A stretch of 64,000 bases of DNA from JBOGOC01 sp050747525 (GTDB lineage Bacteria > Acidobacteriota > Polarisedimenticolia > JACPZX01 > DASXTC01). Shown here one piece after another: positions 17,062 to 26,074 of the stretch. Positions within the stretch are counted from its first letter, which is position 1; each line of letters opens with the position of its first letter. Under the pieces are notes generated by a model. The model made no database searches, had not been told where the DNA came from, and was given only the letters and a program-made list of their open reading frames with translations. Location: positions 1 to 64,000 of the forward strand of contig JBOGOC010000083.1 of assembly GCA_050747525.1 (NCBI GenBank). The letters are read 5' to 3'. Position numbers and translations under genes: made by a program.

Positions 17062-19217
17062 CGGGCGGGCCTCCGTTCGAGCAGGATCTCCCTGTCGTTG
17101 ACCATGACGAATTCCTCGCCGTCTCCGAGGACGATGCCCACCAGGCGCGGGCCCTCGCTCATCAACGAGGACACGCGGGGGGGAGCGGCGGTCACGTCCT
17201 GCCTCGGCATCACCAGCGTGACCACGCGCGCGGGCAGTCGCGACACAGATGACCAGACCAGGGCCGGGGCGGGGACGCGGCGGCCGAAGACGGGGGAGTA
17301 CCATCCCTGAGGGGGCGTAACCTCGCCATGGCAGAGACGGCCCGTCAGCGGAACAGTGGCGAAGGCCCGCATCAGCAGACCGCGGCGGCCCGCGCCCGAG
17401 GCGGCCACCCAGTGTGTGGGGAGGATGCTCAGACGGCGTCCCGGGTGGAACTGGAAGCGCAGCTCGATCTGATGAAAAGCGTCTCCGGCCAGATCGTCCA
17501 CGATCACCCAGTACCACGGCTTGATGAACGCCACCCGCCTGCGGTGCGTCACCGGATCGGGAAAGCCGCCGAACCCGTCGTGCTCGGCATCCACAACGTC
17601 CAGGATGGGATCGGACTTCCAGCCTCGCCGCCGCACCACCGGCAGCGCGCTCCAGGAGAAGGGCCCGCTGGGAGAGGCCGCGCCGTGTCCGTCCACCAGC
17701 ACGGTGCTGTGCGCGCCGGCGCTGCGGAAGTGATCGCGCCAGATCGGGTCGGTCGTGTAGCAGTAGGTCCCCGGGTCCGCGAGGTAGGGCTCGCCGTGGG
17801 CCCAGCACTGCACGCTCAGCGTGTCCGCATGACCGTGGCCCGGGGCGGCGGGGGATGCCAGCGGTCCGATGTCCACCAGCATGCGGGGCTCGCCGGGGTC
17901 CCATCCCGACCCGAGGATGGCGTATCCCCCATCGGGGAAGAGGCGCGAGACGGAGCCGTCGGGCGGATCGTGGGGGAGCGCCTCGAAGGCGTCCAGCCCG
18001 TGCTTTCCCAGCATCCAGACCAGATCGGAAACCGGCTCGCCGGCACCCCAGGCATAGTCGGGGCGGTGATACAGGGCCGCCGCCAGGGCGAACATGCCGC
18101 GCGCGTCTTCCGGGGTGCCTGGTGAGAAGGGAAGGAGGCGGCCGCCGTCACCGTCGCCGATCTGCGGGAGCATCCCGTCGGGTCCGCGCACGGACAGCAG
18201 GAAGTCGAGCATCGCCTTGACCCGATCGCTGGCCCACGCCAGGTCCGACTGATGGCGCCGGCGGTGCAGCGCCACCTTGTGCAGGTAGATCTCGATGGTG
18301 TAGCGCTGGTAGCAGGTCGACTGCTCGAAGTAGACGCCGTCCTCGAGCACCTGGCTCCGGATCTGCTCGCGCAGGATCCGATCGGCCAGGCTCGTCCAGT
18401 GGCGCGCGCGCGGCATGCGGGGGAGCAGGAGCCCAGCGTAATAGAGCCCCAGCGCTTCGCCGGTGAGATGGGTGTTGGGAGAGAACCAGCTCGACATGTT
18501 GCGCTCGATGTGGGACGCATGCACAGCGATCGCGGCGGCCAGCGAGCGGAGCACCTCAGGCGTCATGGCCGGCGCGGGACGCAGCAGAGCCAGGGCCCAG
18601 CCCCACGCGATCAGACGGAGGGACACCTCGAGGCTGCTGGTCCAGTTGATCCCCCAGCCCACCGGATTGGCCTTCAGCCATCCTCGCAGCGCGCGGACGA
18701 ACGCTTCGGCGTAGCGATCGTCTCCCGTCAGCCGCCACGCCTGTCCCAGCGTCACCGCCCACTGATGGCGATTCAGCTCCCACACCAGCTTGGGGTCGCC
18801 CCCGGGGATCGGCTCGAGCGGGCTCAGGCGGCTCCAGTGCATGAGGGGGGCTCGCCCTCCGGTGAGCGGATCCAGGTGCCAGTCCACCGGATCGCCGAAG
18901 AACAGGCCTCGATGGCGGAGCAGGTCGAAGCGTCCCAGGATGATGCGGTCGGCGTCGGAAAGGATGCGGTGGCGTTCGTCGGGGAAGCGGCGCGCGATCA
19001 GGAGAGCCGACTCCGGATCGGCTGCGCCGGGGAACAGGCGGGCCTCTTCCTCCGGCGTCAGCAGCTCGCGCGGGATCTCTCCGGGGAGGGCCTGGCACAG
19101 CGGCCATCGCGGCGCGGGGACCACGCCCGTGCGCTCCAGCCACGCACGGGCCTTCTGGCGAGCGCGTCCCGCCAGCTCGGCGGGGCTCATGCGCGCGAGA
19201 CGCCTCAGGGTGATCAT
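17037..19217 (-). CDS. Heparinase II/III-like polysaccharide lyase
   Basis: This 726-aa protein has an alpha-helical toroid N-terminal half (to about 390; SSWFSPNTHLTGEALGLYYA includes the conserved N-H region) and a C-terminal beta-sandwich. The latter contains GHGHADTLSVQ and YLADPGTYCYTTDPIWRDHF, with the His and Tyr residues typical of heparinase II/III and alginate-lyase families. Such enzymes cleave uronic-acid polymers by beta-elimination. Members in export loci trim or clear polymer. No clear signal peptide is seen (MITLRRLARMSP), which is odd for an enzyme meeting exported polymer. Four-base overlap with the upstream GT4 gene. Confidence 0.87.
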   Translation of the reverse strand: MITLRRLARMSPAELAGRARQKARAWLERTGVVPAPRWPLCQALPGEIPRELLTPEEEARLFPGAADPESALLIARRFPDERHRILSDADRIILGRFDLLRHRGLFFGDPVDWHLDPLTGGRAPLMHWSRLSPLEPIPGGDPKLVWELNRHQWAVTLGQAWRLTGDDRYAEAFVRALRGWLKANPVGWGINWTSSLEVSLRLIAWGWALALLRPAPAMTPEVLRSLAAAIAVHASHIERNMSSWFSPNTHLTGEALGLYYAGLLLPRMPRARHWTSLADRILREQIRSQVLEDGVYFEQSTCYQRYTIEIYLHKVALHRRRHQSDLAWASDRVKAMLDFLLSVRGPDGMLPQIGDGDGGRLLPFSPGTPEDARGMFALAAALYHRPDYAWGAGEPVSDLVWMLGKHGLDAFEALPHDPPDGSVSRLFPDGGYAILGSGWDPGEPRMLVDIGPLASPAAPGHGHADTLSVQCWAHGEPYLADPGTYCYTTDPIWRDHFRSAGAHSTVLVDGHGAASPSGPFSWSALPVVRRRGWKSDPILDVVDAEHDGFGGFPDPVTHRRRVAFIKPWYWVIVDDLAGDAFHQIELRFQFHPGRRLSILPTHWVAASGAGRRGLLMRAFATVPLTGRLCHGEVTPPQGWYSPVFGRRVPAPALVWSSVSRLPARVVTLVMPRQDVTAAPPRVSSLMSEGPRLVGIVLGDGEEFVMVNDREILLERRPARCVASLGS

Positions 19218-20326
19218 GCGCTCTTCCTCGCGGCCTGGGCGGCGGCCCGTCCCGGCCCGCCCTCGGGAGGTCCAGCCAGGACCGACTCCCACAGCGGCGC
19301 GATCCTCGACCAGTCGTGCCGCTCGACGCGGGCACGGGCCCCGCGGGCCAGACGCGCCGCCAGAGAAGAGTCGTCCATGAGGCGGGCCGCGGCCGCGGCG
19401 AGGGCCCGGGGATCCTCGGACCGGACCAGCAGCCCTGTCTCCTCGTGGCTCACCAGCGAGGAGATGTCTCCCGTCCCGGTGGTGGCCACCGGCAGGCCCG
19501 CGGCGAACGCCTCCAGGATCGACAGCGGCTGGTTGTCCACCACAGACGCGTTGAGGAACAGGTCGGCCTGCTCGTACACCCGTGGCATGGCATCCGGCTC
19601 CACGCGGCCTGTGAAGTGCGGGCGCACCCCGAGGCGATGAGCCAGGTCGCGCAGGGAAGTCTCCTGGCTCCCGGTGCCGGCCAGCGTGAGCGTCACGCCC
19701 GGCCGGTCGCGGGCCAGCAGGGCGAAGGCACGCACGACGACGTCCACGGCGTAGATGGGCTCCAGGTTGCGGGTGCAGAGCAGGCGCTGCCGCGAGGGAC
19801 CGCGTTCGCGAAAGGGGAAGCGCGAGAGATCCACGACGTTGGGGATCACCGACGCCACGTGGCCATGGCGCGCGAAGATCTCCTGAAGGTAGACGGAGGG
19901 GACCACCAGCGCATCGCACCGCCGCAGCCAGGGCGCCACCCACCGCCCGTCACGCCGCATGTGATCGTCCGCCTCGCCGCTGTGGTAGTTCAGGATCACG
20001 CGGCGGCCGAACAGGCGGGCGGCCGCGATGGCGGGAACCGGCGCCAGGAAGAACGAGCCGTAAGAAGCGGAGAAGACGTGGGCCACGTCGCAGCCACGCA
20101 ACCGGAGCAGCGACGGCAGGTACAGAGCCTGGTTCAGCACCGTCCGGGCCAGGGGGATGCGGCGCGCCCAGCGCAGGCCGCGCGGGAAGGTCGGGTTGAT
20201 CGGCAGCAGGGAGACCTCGTGGCCGCGGGCCCGCAGCCGGTCCAGGAGCAGCCGCGCCTGCACCGACTGCCCGCCGGGGACCGACTCGGGACCGGCCGCT
20301 ACGAGGGCGATGCGGAGAGGGCGCAT
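19214..20326 (-). CDS. Family 4 glycosyltransferase
   Basis: This 370-aa GT-B enzyme has PGGQSVQARLLLDRL near the N-terminus (acceptor side), CTRNLEPIYAVDVVVRAF, the LTLAGTGSQ strand, and the donor-site motif SVVDNQPLSILEAFAAGLPV with the expected EX7E-like spacing. It should add a sugar from a nucleotide donor to the growing lipid-linked oligosaccharide in the cytoplasm. The ATG at 20326 gives MRPLRIALVAAGPES, a standard N-terminus. The gene lies eight bases after the second AsnB-like gene and overlaps the heparinase-like gene by four bases. Confidence 0.9.
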   Translation of the reverse strand: MRPLRIALVAAGPESVPGGQSVQARLLLDRLRARGHEVSLLPINPTFPRGLRWARRIPLARTVLNQALYLPSLLRLRGCDVAHVFSASYGSFFLAPVPAIAAARLFGRRVILNYHSGEADDHMRRDGRWVAPWLRRCDALVVPSVYLQEIFARHGHVASVIPNVVDLSRFPFRERGPSRQRLLCTRNLEPIYAVDVVVRAFALLARDRPGVTLTLAGTGSQETSLRDLAHRLGVRPHFTGRVEPDAMPRVYEQADLFLNASVVDNQPLSILEAFAAGLPVATTGTGDISSLVSHEETGLLVRSEDPRALAAAAARLMDDSSLAARLARGARARVERHDWSRIAPLWESVLAGPPEGGPGRAAAQAARKSA

Positions 20327-20334
20327 GGAGATCC

Positions 20335-22236
20335 TCAGGCCCGTCCCGCGAGCGCGCCCGCCGCCGTGGCCTGGCCGACCTGCTCGTCCAGGAAACGGCG
20401 GCACCACAGCTCGAAGGAGATGAGGGTCCACAGATGAAGGTCCAGCTCGCGGCCCCGATCGTGCCGGTCCAGGAGACGGGCGATGTAGCGGGTGTCCAGG
20501 ATCCCGCGCTCCCGGCAGCGCGAGGAGAGGAGCAGGTCGCGCAGGTAGGGGCCCAGCTGTCCCCGGAACCAGCGGCCCAGAGGCACCGCGAAGCCCTGCT
20601 TGCGCCGGTGGAGGATCTCCGGCGGCAGGAGCCCTTCCATGGCCCGCTTGAAGATGTGCTTGGTCTGGCCGTTCCTGAGCTTGAGGCCGGGCGGGATGCC
20701 GGCGGCGAACTCCACCAGCTTGTGATCCAGCAGCGGCACGCGCGCTTCGATGGAATGCGCCATGCTCATGCGGTCCACCTTGGTCAGGATGTCCAGCGGC
20801 AGGTAGGTGTGCATGTCGAGCTGCTGCAGCGTCGAGAGCCAGTGCTGGCCGGGCGTGGTGAGCAGCGCCAGCCGGCTGCGCCAGGGGTCGTCGCGCACCA
20901 CCCGGTCGAAGGCATCCGGGTGCAGGAGCCGACGCATGTCGTCGCGGCGGAAGAGGGTGCCCCCGTCCAGGTAGCGCAGCGGGCCGGGGAGCGACACGTG
21001 GCGCAGGTAATTGCGACCGCGCACGCCGTCGGGGATGAGGCGGCTCATCAGTCCGAGCACGCCGCGCGCTGCGGCGGGCATGAAGCGCCACTGTCGCTCG
21101 CGGGCTTCCACAAGGTACCGGTCGTAGCCGGCGAACACCTCGTCGCCCCCGTCGCCCGAGAGCACCACCTTGACGTGCCCCGCGGCCAGCTTCGACACCA
21201 TGTAGGTCGGGATGGCGGAGCTGTCTCCGAACGGCTCGTCGAGGTACCAGGCCAGGTCGTCGATCACCGACAGCACGTCCGGTTCGAGCACCAGCTCGTG
21301 GTGATCGGTGCCGAAGCGCCGTGCGATCATCCGCGCGTAGCACAGCTCGCTGTAGTCGCTCTCCGGAAAGCCGATCGAGAAGGTGCGTATCGGCGTGCCC
21401 GAGAGGGAGGCCATCATGGCCACCACGCAGCTGGAGTCCACGCCGCCGCTCAGGAACGCCCCGACCGGCACGTCGCTCACCATGTGCAGGCGGACCGACT
21501 CCTCCAGGAGGGCGCGCAGGCGCTCGATGGTGGCCTGCTCGTCGGTGTGCTCGTCGGGCTCGAAGCGCAGCTCCCAGTAACGCTCGATCTGCAGGCCCCC
21601 TTCCTCGGAGGCCACCAGCAGGTGGGCGGGCTCCAGCTTGCGGATGCCGGAGACGATGCTCTCGGATTCAGGGGTGGACAGGAACGTGAACAGGTGCCCC
21701 ACCGAGGACCAGGACAGCTCCTTCGGGACGCCGGAGGCCCTCAGGATGGTCTTGAGCTCCGACCCGAAGAGCAGCCGCCCGTCGTGCACCATGTAGTAGA
21801 GCGGCTTGATGCCCATGCGATCGCGGGCCAGGAGAAGCCGCTGCTGCCGCTCGTCCCACAGGGCGATGGCGAACATCCCGCGCAGATGCTCGACCAACCG
21901 CGGCCCATGCTCTTCGTACAGGTGCGCGATGACCTCGGTGTCGGACTGGCTCGACAGCACGTGCCCGCGCGAGGCGAGCCACCGCCGGAGCTCGCGGTAG
22001 TTGTAGATCTCTCCGTTGAAGACCACCCAGATGGTGCCGTCCTCGTTGCAGACAGGCTGATGCCCGCCGTCCAGATCGATGATGCTGAGGCGGCGCATGC
22101 CCAGGGCGGCGCGCGGGCGCAGGACGTGCCCGTAGTCGTCGGGGCCGCGGTGGGCCAGGGTGCCGCACATGGCGTGCAGCTCGTCGGGCGACGGGGGGCC
22201 GGCGTGAAAGCTCACGATGCCTGCTATGCCGCACAT
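20335..22236 (-). CDS. Asparagine-synthase-like glutamine amidotransferase (second of two)
   Basis: This 633-aa paralogue has the same order: Cys2 glutaminase domain (MCGIAGIVS, FNGEIYNYRELR, SQSDTEVIAHL), then the synthetase domain with FLSGGVDSS and LSGDGGDEVFAGYDRY. Its length and sequence style resemble the amidotransferase 1 of exosortase-associated polysaccharide loci. The sequence is clearly different from the 15151-17061 copy, so the two probably act on different acceptors rather than being a recent duplication. It lies 21 bases downstream of the flippase gene and is followed closely by a GT4 gene. Confidence 0.92.
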   Translation of the reverse strand: MCGIAGIVSFHAGPPSPDELHAMCGTLAHRGPDDYGHVLRPRAALGMRRLSIIDLDGGHQPVCNEDGTIWVVFNGEIYNYRELRRWLASRGHVLSSQSDTEVIAHLYEEHGPRLVEHLRGMFAIALWDERQQRLLLARDRMGIKPLYYMVHDGRLLFGSELKTILRASGVPKELSWSSVGHLFTFLSTPESESIVSGIRKLEPAHLLVASEEGGLQIERYWELRFEPDEHTDEQATIERLRALLEESVRLHMVSDVPVGAFLSGGVDSSCVVAMMASLSGTPIRTFSIGFPESDYSELCYARMIARRFGTDHHELVLEPDVLSVIDDLAWYLDEPFGDSSAIPTYMVSKLAAGHVKVVLSGDGGDEVFAGYDRYLVEARERQWRFMPAAARGVLGLMSRLIPDGVRGRNYLRHVSLPGPLRYLDGGTLFRRDDMRRLLHPDAFDRVVRDDPWRSRLALLTTPGQHWLSTLQQLDMHTYLPLDILTKVDRMSMAHSIEARVPLLDHKLVEFAAGIPPGLKLRNGQTKHIFKRAMEGLLPPEILHRRKQGFAVPLGRWFRGQLGPYLRDLLLSSRCRERGILDTRYIARLLDRHDRGRELDLHLWTLISFELWCRRFLDEQVGQATAAGALAGRA

Positions 22237-22257
22237 GAGGGTAGCCTCCTCCGAGAG

Positions 22258-23751
22258 TCAGGGAGCGCGGGTTTCTTCGGGTTGAGGCGAGGTGGCCAGG
22301 CTCCGGCGCAGCGGAGCGATCAGCGCCTCGCGCTCGGCCGCGGTCAGCACGCCGAACAGGAGCAGCATCGATGCGTAGGCGATGGCGTACGTTCCGGCGG
22401 TGAGAGCGAGTGTGGCGAACGCCCCCGGCGGCGCCTCCGTTCGCACCAGCCAGGCCGGCCCCGCGGCCAAGACGGAGATCAGGAGAATTCCCGCAAGCCG
22501 CCCCCAAGGAAGCAGGGTGCCCACGGTGGCTTCCATCAGATGCCTGATGCGCCAGAGACCCAGCCCCCTGGCGGCCAGCACTGCGATGACCGACACGAGC
22601 GCCGCCCCGACCAGGCCCAGGGCCGACATGAAGGGCCCGATCAGGATCAGCACCAGCAGGAGCGTCACCCCGTGCATCACCAGGATGAACCGGGTGCGGG
22701 CGAACACGCGCAGCACTCCGTCCACCTGGAATGCGGACGCCAGGATGGCCCCCGACCACACCATGAAGATGGGGACGCTCGCCAGGTAGGCCGGCGTGAA
22801 CAGGATGGCGATCAGGTCGCGCGCCGTGACCAGCAGCAGGCAGACCAGCGGAAAGAAGACCAGTGCCAGCTTGCGCGTGATGTCCTCCCAGATGGCCCGG
22901 ACCTCCTGCAGCCTCCCCTCCGCGCGGGCGCGGCCCATCCTGACCATCATCACGTTGGAGGCCGACGAGAACACGAGGTCGATGAGCGGGATCTGCAGGC
23001 ACCCCACCGAGTAGATGGCGAAGCTGGCCGTGTCGAACTGGTAGAAGACGGCGTAGTTGTGCACGTTCGACTGCAGGATCTGGAGGATCACCGCCAGGGC
23101 GAAGGGGGCGGCGTAGGCGATCTGGATGCGCAGGAGCGCCAGGTCGGGTCGCAGCTGCCCGCGGAACCGGCGCGTCAGGAACACCAGCGTGGATGCGGTC
23201 CTCAGCAGGGCGAAGGTGATGGCGCCGAGCAGAAGGGCCTCCAGATGGGGCCAGGCCAGGAGCGGAAGCAGGTAAAGCGCGGCGCGCGCCACGTCGGACG
23301 CGCTGTAGGTGACAGCCGCGGTCAGGTAGCTCTGGCGTGAGATCATGGCGATCTCGAGGACCGTCGACATGAGCATGAACATCAGGTAGATGCCCATCAG
23401 CACGATCGGAGTGGAGAGCTCCGGGTTCCCCATCCAGCGCGCCAGGGCGGGGCCCGACCAGGTGAGCATGCCCATGACCAGAACGCCCGCCAGCCCCAGG
23501 GCGAGGAGCGCATTGGCCGCGTAGCGGCCCCCGCGCTCGGACGCCGCGGGCAGGAAGTAGAAGAGGCTCTCGGCCATGCCCACCTGCGCGATGCCGTACA
23601 GGGTCGCGAACACCAGGAAGACCTGTTTGTACGTGCCGAACTGCGTCTGATCGAACACACGCACCAGCACCAGGGGGATCAGGAACCCCACGGCAACGCC
23701 GGCGGTGCGGCCCGACATCAGCACCAGCGCGGGCCTGAAGGTGGAGGTCAT
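22258..23751 (-). CDS. Wzx-type lipid-linked oligosaccharide flippase
   Basis: This 497-aa protein has about twelve hydrophobic segments spread evenly over its length and belongs by pattern to the MOP/polysaccharide transporter family (LIPLVLVRVFDQTQFGTYKQ near the N-terminus, then FALAVILQILQ and FSSASNVMMVRMGRARAEGR). It would move undecaprenyl-linked repeat units across the inner membrane. I choose ATG 23751 (MTSTFRPALVLMSGRTAG), which overlaps the upstream stop in ATGA; a longer frame upstream is Arg/Pro-rich and belongs to the deacetylase gene's antisense bias. It pairs functionally with the polymerase at 29689-31020. Confidence 0.88.
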   Translation of the reverse strand: MTSTFRPALVLMSGRTAGVAVGFLIPLVLVRVFDQTQFGTYKQVFLVFATLYGIAQVGMAESLFYFLPAASERGGRYAANALLALGLAGVLVMGMLTWSGPALARWMGNPELSTPIVLMGIYLMFMLMSTVLEIAMISRQSYLTAAVTYSASDVARAALYLLPLLAWPHLEALLLGAITFALLRTASTLVFLTRRFRGQLRPDLALLRIQIAYAAPFALAVILQILQSNVHNYAVFYQFDTASFAIYSVGCLQIPLIDLVFSSASNVMMVRMGRARAEGRLQEVRAIWEDITRKLALVFFPLVCLLLVTARDLIAILFTPAYLASVPIFMVWSGAILASAFQVDGVLRVFARTRFILVMHGVTLLLVLILIGPFMSALGLVGAALVSVIAVLAARGLGLWRIRHLMEATVGTLLPWGRLAGILLISVLAAGPAWLVRTEAPPGAFATLALTAGTYAIAYASMLLLFGVLTAAEREALIAPLRRSLATSPQPEETRAP

Positions 23752-24845
23752 GAAGCCACCGCATCGACGTGCTGGACGCGGCAGGGGGCGAGCAGATCGA
23801 AGGCGCCCGCGGCGCAGCAGGCCATCACCGATGGGGAGAACCGGCCGGACGTCCCGAGGCAGGCGTTCTCCCACAGCAGGCGCCGCGGAAGGCTGAGGTG
23901 GGGCAGGAGCTCGTCGCGATGATGGCAGACGGTCCACGCGTGCGCGTACCCTGCCGTAAAGACGGCATCCACGATCGTGCGGTCGAAGCGCCCGTCCGGG
24001 TAGGCGAAGTGCTTCACCGCGGATCGCAGGTGGCTCTGCAGCCGGGCGCGCGAGCCACGCACTTCCTCCACCACGCGGGCGGGGGTCTCGTTGGTGAGGA
24101 AGGGGTGGCTGCGGGTGTGGGACCCGATCGTGAATCCACCCGCACGCAGGGCCTCGATCATCTCCCAGCTGAGCGGGCTGGGCGGATCGGGCCCCAGGTC
24201 CGCGGGGCCCATCTCCTCTTCGAGCGCACGCGCCAGGTGCCCGATGCCGCCCAGGGGCATGGACGTCAGCACGGCCCGCGTGGCCAGGAGGGGATCGCCG
24301 GACAGGATGCCGTGCGCGGCCTGAAGGGAGGGGAATCCCATGCGCTGCGACACCTGCCGGAGGACGTCTCGCGTCGTCCGGGTCGGGTCGTTCAGCGCGC
24401 GCTTCAGCAGGGCGTAGATCCGGTCGTGGACGAGAGGCCGGTTGGTTCCCACGAGGTCGGTCGCCACGAACATGGTCGCCGGGATCCCCATGCGCGTCAG
24501 AAGAGGGAGCGCGTGATCGTGAACGTCGGCATAGCCATCGTCGAAGGTGACCGCAGCCAGGGGCTGCTTCGGATGGGTGCGTCCGCAGAGCGCCCGGGCG
24601 GCCTCGTCCAGCGTGACGAATCGGTGATCCCGGGCCACCCAGGTCAGGTGGCGCTCGAGCATGTCGCGGCTCACCAGGAGGCTGGGGATGGCGTGACGCG
24701 AAGCCGTGGGGAAGTCCTCCACCACGCGGTGGTAGCCGAGGACCAGGGTCGGGTTGGAGGCACCGGCCAGCCGTCCCATGAGGCGATGCCCGCCGCTGTG
24801 CGAGAGCGCGGCGGCCACCGTTCCCTTCAACATCCTTCGGATCAA
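23748..24845 (-). CDS. Polysaccharide deacetylase (CE4, NodB-like)
   Basis: This 365-aa protein carries TFDDGYAD (catalytic and metal Asp) at about residues 100-107 and IGSHTRSH (two metal-binding His) at about 225-232, with GYHRVVEDF near the start and a late YPDGRFD motif. These mark the carbohydrate esterase 4 family, which removes N-acetyl groups from GlcNAc-type sugars. A deacetylase of this kind is standard in exosortase-associated loci. The first ~20 residues are basic and mildly hydrophobic but not a clear signal peptide, so its side of the membrane is uncertain. Overlaps both neighbours by four bases. Confidence 0.9.
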   Translation of the reverse strand: MIRRMLKGTVAAALSHSGGHRLMGRLAGASNPTLVLGYHRVVEDFPTASRHAIPSLLVSRDMLERHLTWVARDHRFVTLDEAARALCGRTHPKQPLAAVTFDDGYADVHDHALPLLTRMGIPATMFVATDLVGTNRPLVHDRIYALLKRALNDPTRTTRDVLRQVSQRMGFPSLQAAHGILSGDPLLATRAVLTSMPLGGIGHLARALEEEMGPADLGPDPPSPLSWEMIEALRAGGFTIGSHTRSHPFLTNETPARVVEEVRGSRARLQSHLRSAVKHFAYPDGRFDRTIVDAVFTAGYAHAWTVCHHRDELLPHLSLPRRLLWENACLGTSGRFSPSVMACCAAGAFDLLAPCRVQHVDAVAS

Positions 24846-26074
24846 CGCCGGCCTCCTTTCGTGGGCGTCTGGAGGTCAGCGCCGCGCCACCAGGCGATGC
24901 GGCGCCGCAATGCGGCGGGGAGAAAACGGTCTGCGGCCGCGCCGGCCAGTTGTCGCAGCCGCGCCTCTTCGTGGGCCAGACGTCCGCGGACGCCCGGCGG
25001 GGTCAGCAGCAGCCGGCGGATGGCGCGGGATCGCGGCGCCCACAGGGCCTTGTACCGCTCGGCTCCGTGCAGGAGGTCGAACTCGCGCGCCCCTTCGGCG
25101 ATCGCAGCTTGGATGCACAGTCCCATGAGCACCAGCCCCACGCTGTGGGTGGAGAAGCGGGGCTCCATGCCCGACTGATAGAAGGAGAAGACGCCGCCAT
25201 GGCTGATCCCGTACAGGGACGCGGCCGCTTCTCCATCGAGGCGCAGCGTGAACAGCCGGAGCCATCCACGATGCAGCGCGCGGCGCGTCACGTCGTGGTG
25301 GAAGCGCTCCAGCGCGGGATCGTTGAAGGCATCCGAGCCGCCGCGCTCCTCCCATCGCTTCGCGTGAAGCGCCAGCAGGGCGGTCAGGCCCTGCTCCCGC
25401 TGCGCTTCGGTGCTGGCGCTCTCCAGTTCGACCCGGAAGGTGCGTCTGAGGCTTTTCTGCCTCCGGTTGAAGTTGTAGCGATGCTCGGACCCCAGCGAGG
25501 CCAGGTAGCCGTCCCAGGTCAGATCCTGAAGCGGGATGTAGGGACAGACGTTGATCTCCCGAGAGTGGGTCCTCCAGCCGCGCGCCTCGAGCGCGGACAC
25601 CATCGCATCGGCCCCGGCCGGCCCGCCGCGCACATTGGCCATCTCCACAGAGACCCCCTGTCCGGCCAGATGGTCCGCGATCAGGGCGCAGGCCTGGGCT
25701 TCGCGGCCGCGGCGCAGCACCAGGTCGAGATAGTCGGAGCCGGCGGTCCCCGAGCCGAGGAAGCGCCAGCGGGTCGAGGGGATGGCATGGATCAGGGGCG
25801 CCGGCTGGGCGAAGAACGGCGCCAGCGCGATGAGGCGACCCTCTTCGCGCACGACCAGGAGAGCCAGCTCGCCGCGCATCAGATGGTCGGTCCACGCTGC
25901 GAGCCACTCCCAGGTCAGGAAGAAGGTGGAGGCGTCGCTGTCGCCCAGCAGCTCTTCCCACTCGGGGCGCAGCCGTTCCACCTCCACGCGGCTGGAGATC
26001 CGTTCGAGGATCAGACCCCGGTGGTGCAGGCGCTCGCGAGGCGCACGCGCCGCGCCTGCCAGGCGGGGGGTCAT
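24842..26074 (-). CDS. FemAB/GNAT-like acyltransferase, copy 1
   Basis: This 410-aa protein has two GNAT-type folds as in the BioF2/CelD-like acetyltransferase (PF13480-type) family: ASTFFLTWEWLAAWTDH near the start, SLGSEHRYNFNRRQKSLRR in the middle and GISHGGVFSFYQSGMEPRFS with EFDLLHGAERYKALWA at the end. These patterns are diagnostic of the FemAB-related proteins of polysaccharide loci. It would transfer an acyl or aminoacyl group to an amino sugar. The donor is unknown. It is flanked by an aminotransferase gene that could make the amino sugar. Four-base overlaps on both sides. Confidence 0.82.
   Translation of the reverse strand: MTPRLAGAARAPRERLHHRGLILERISSRVEVERLRPEWEELLGDSDASTFFLTWEWLAAWTDHLMRGELALLVVREEGRLIALAPFFAQPAPLIHAIPSTRWRFLGSGTAGSDYLDLVLRRGREAQACALIADHLAGQGVSVEMANVRGGPAGADAMVSALEARGWRTHSREINVCPYIPLQDLTWDGYLASLGSEHRYNFNRRQKSLRRTFRVELESASTEAQREQGLTALLALHAKRWEERGGSDAFNDPALERFHHDVTRRALHRGWLRLFTLRLDGEAAASLYGISHGGVFSFYQSGMEPRFSTHSVGLVLMGLCIQAAIAEGAREFDLLHGAERYKALWAPRSRAIRRLLLTPPGVRGRLAHEEARLRQLAGAAADRFLPAALRRRIAWWRGADLQTPTKGGRR

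Noticed and set aside
22258..23937. A longer N-terminus for the flippase starting at 23937
   Set aside because: The extra 62 residues are Arg/Pro-rich and overlap the deacetylase coding sequence; the ATG at 23751 gives the standard N-terminus and the four-base overlap used throughout the run.
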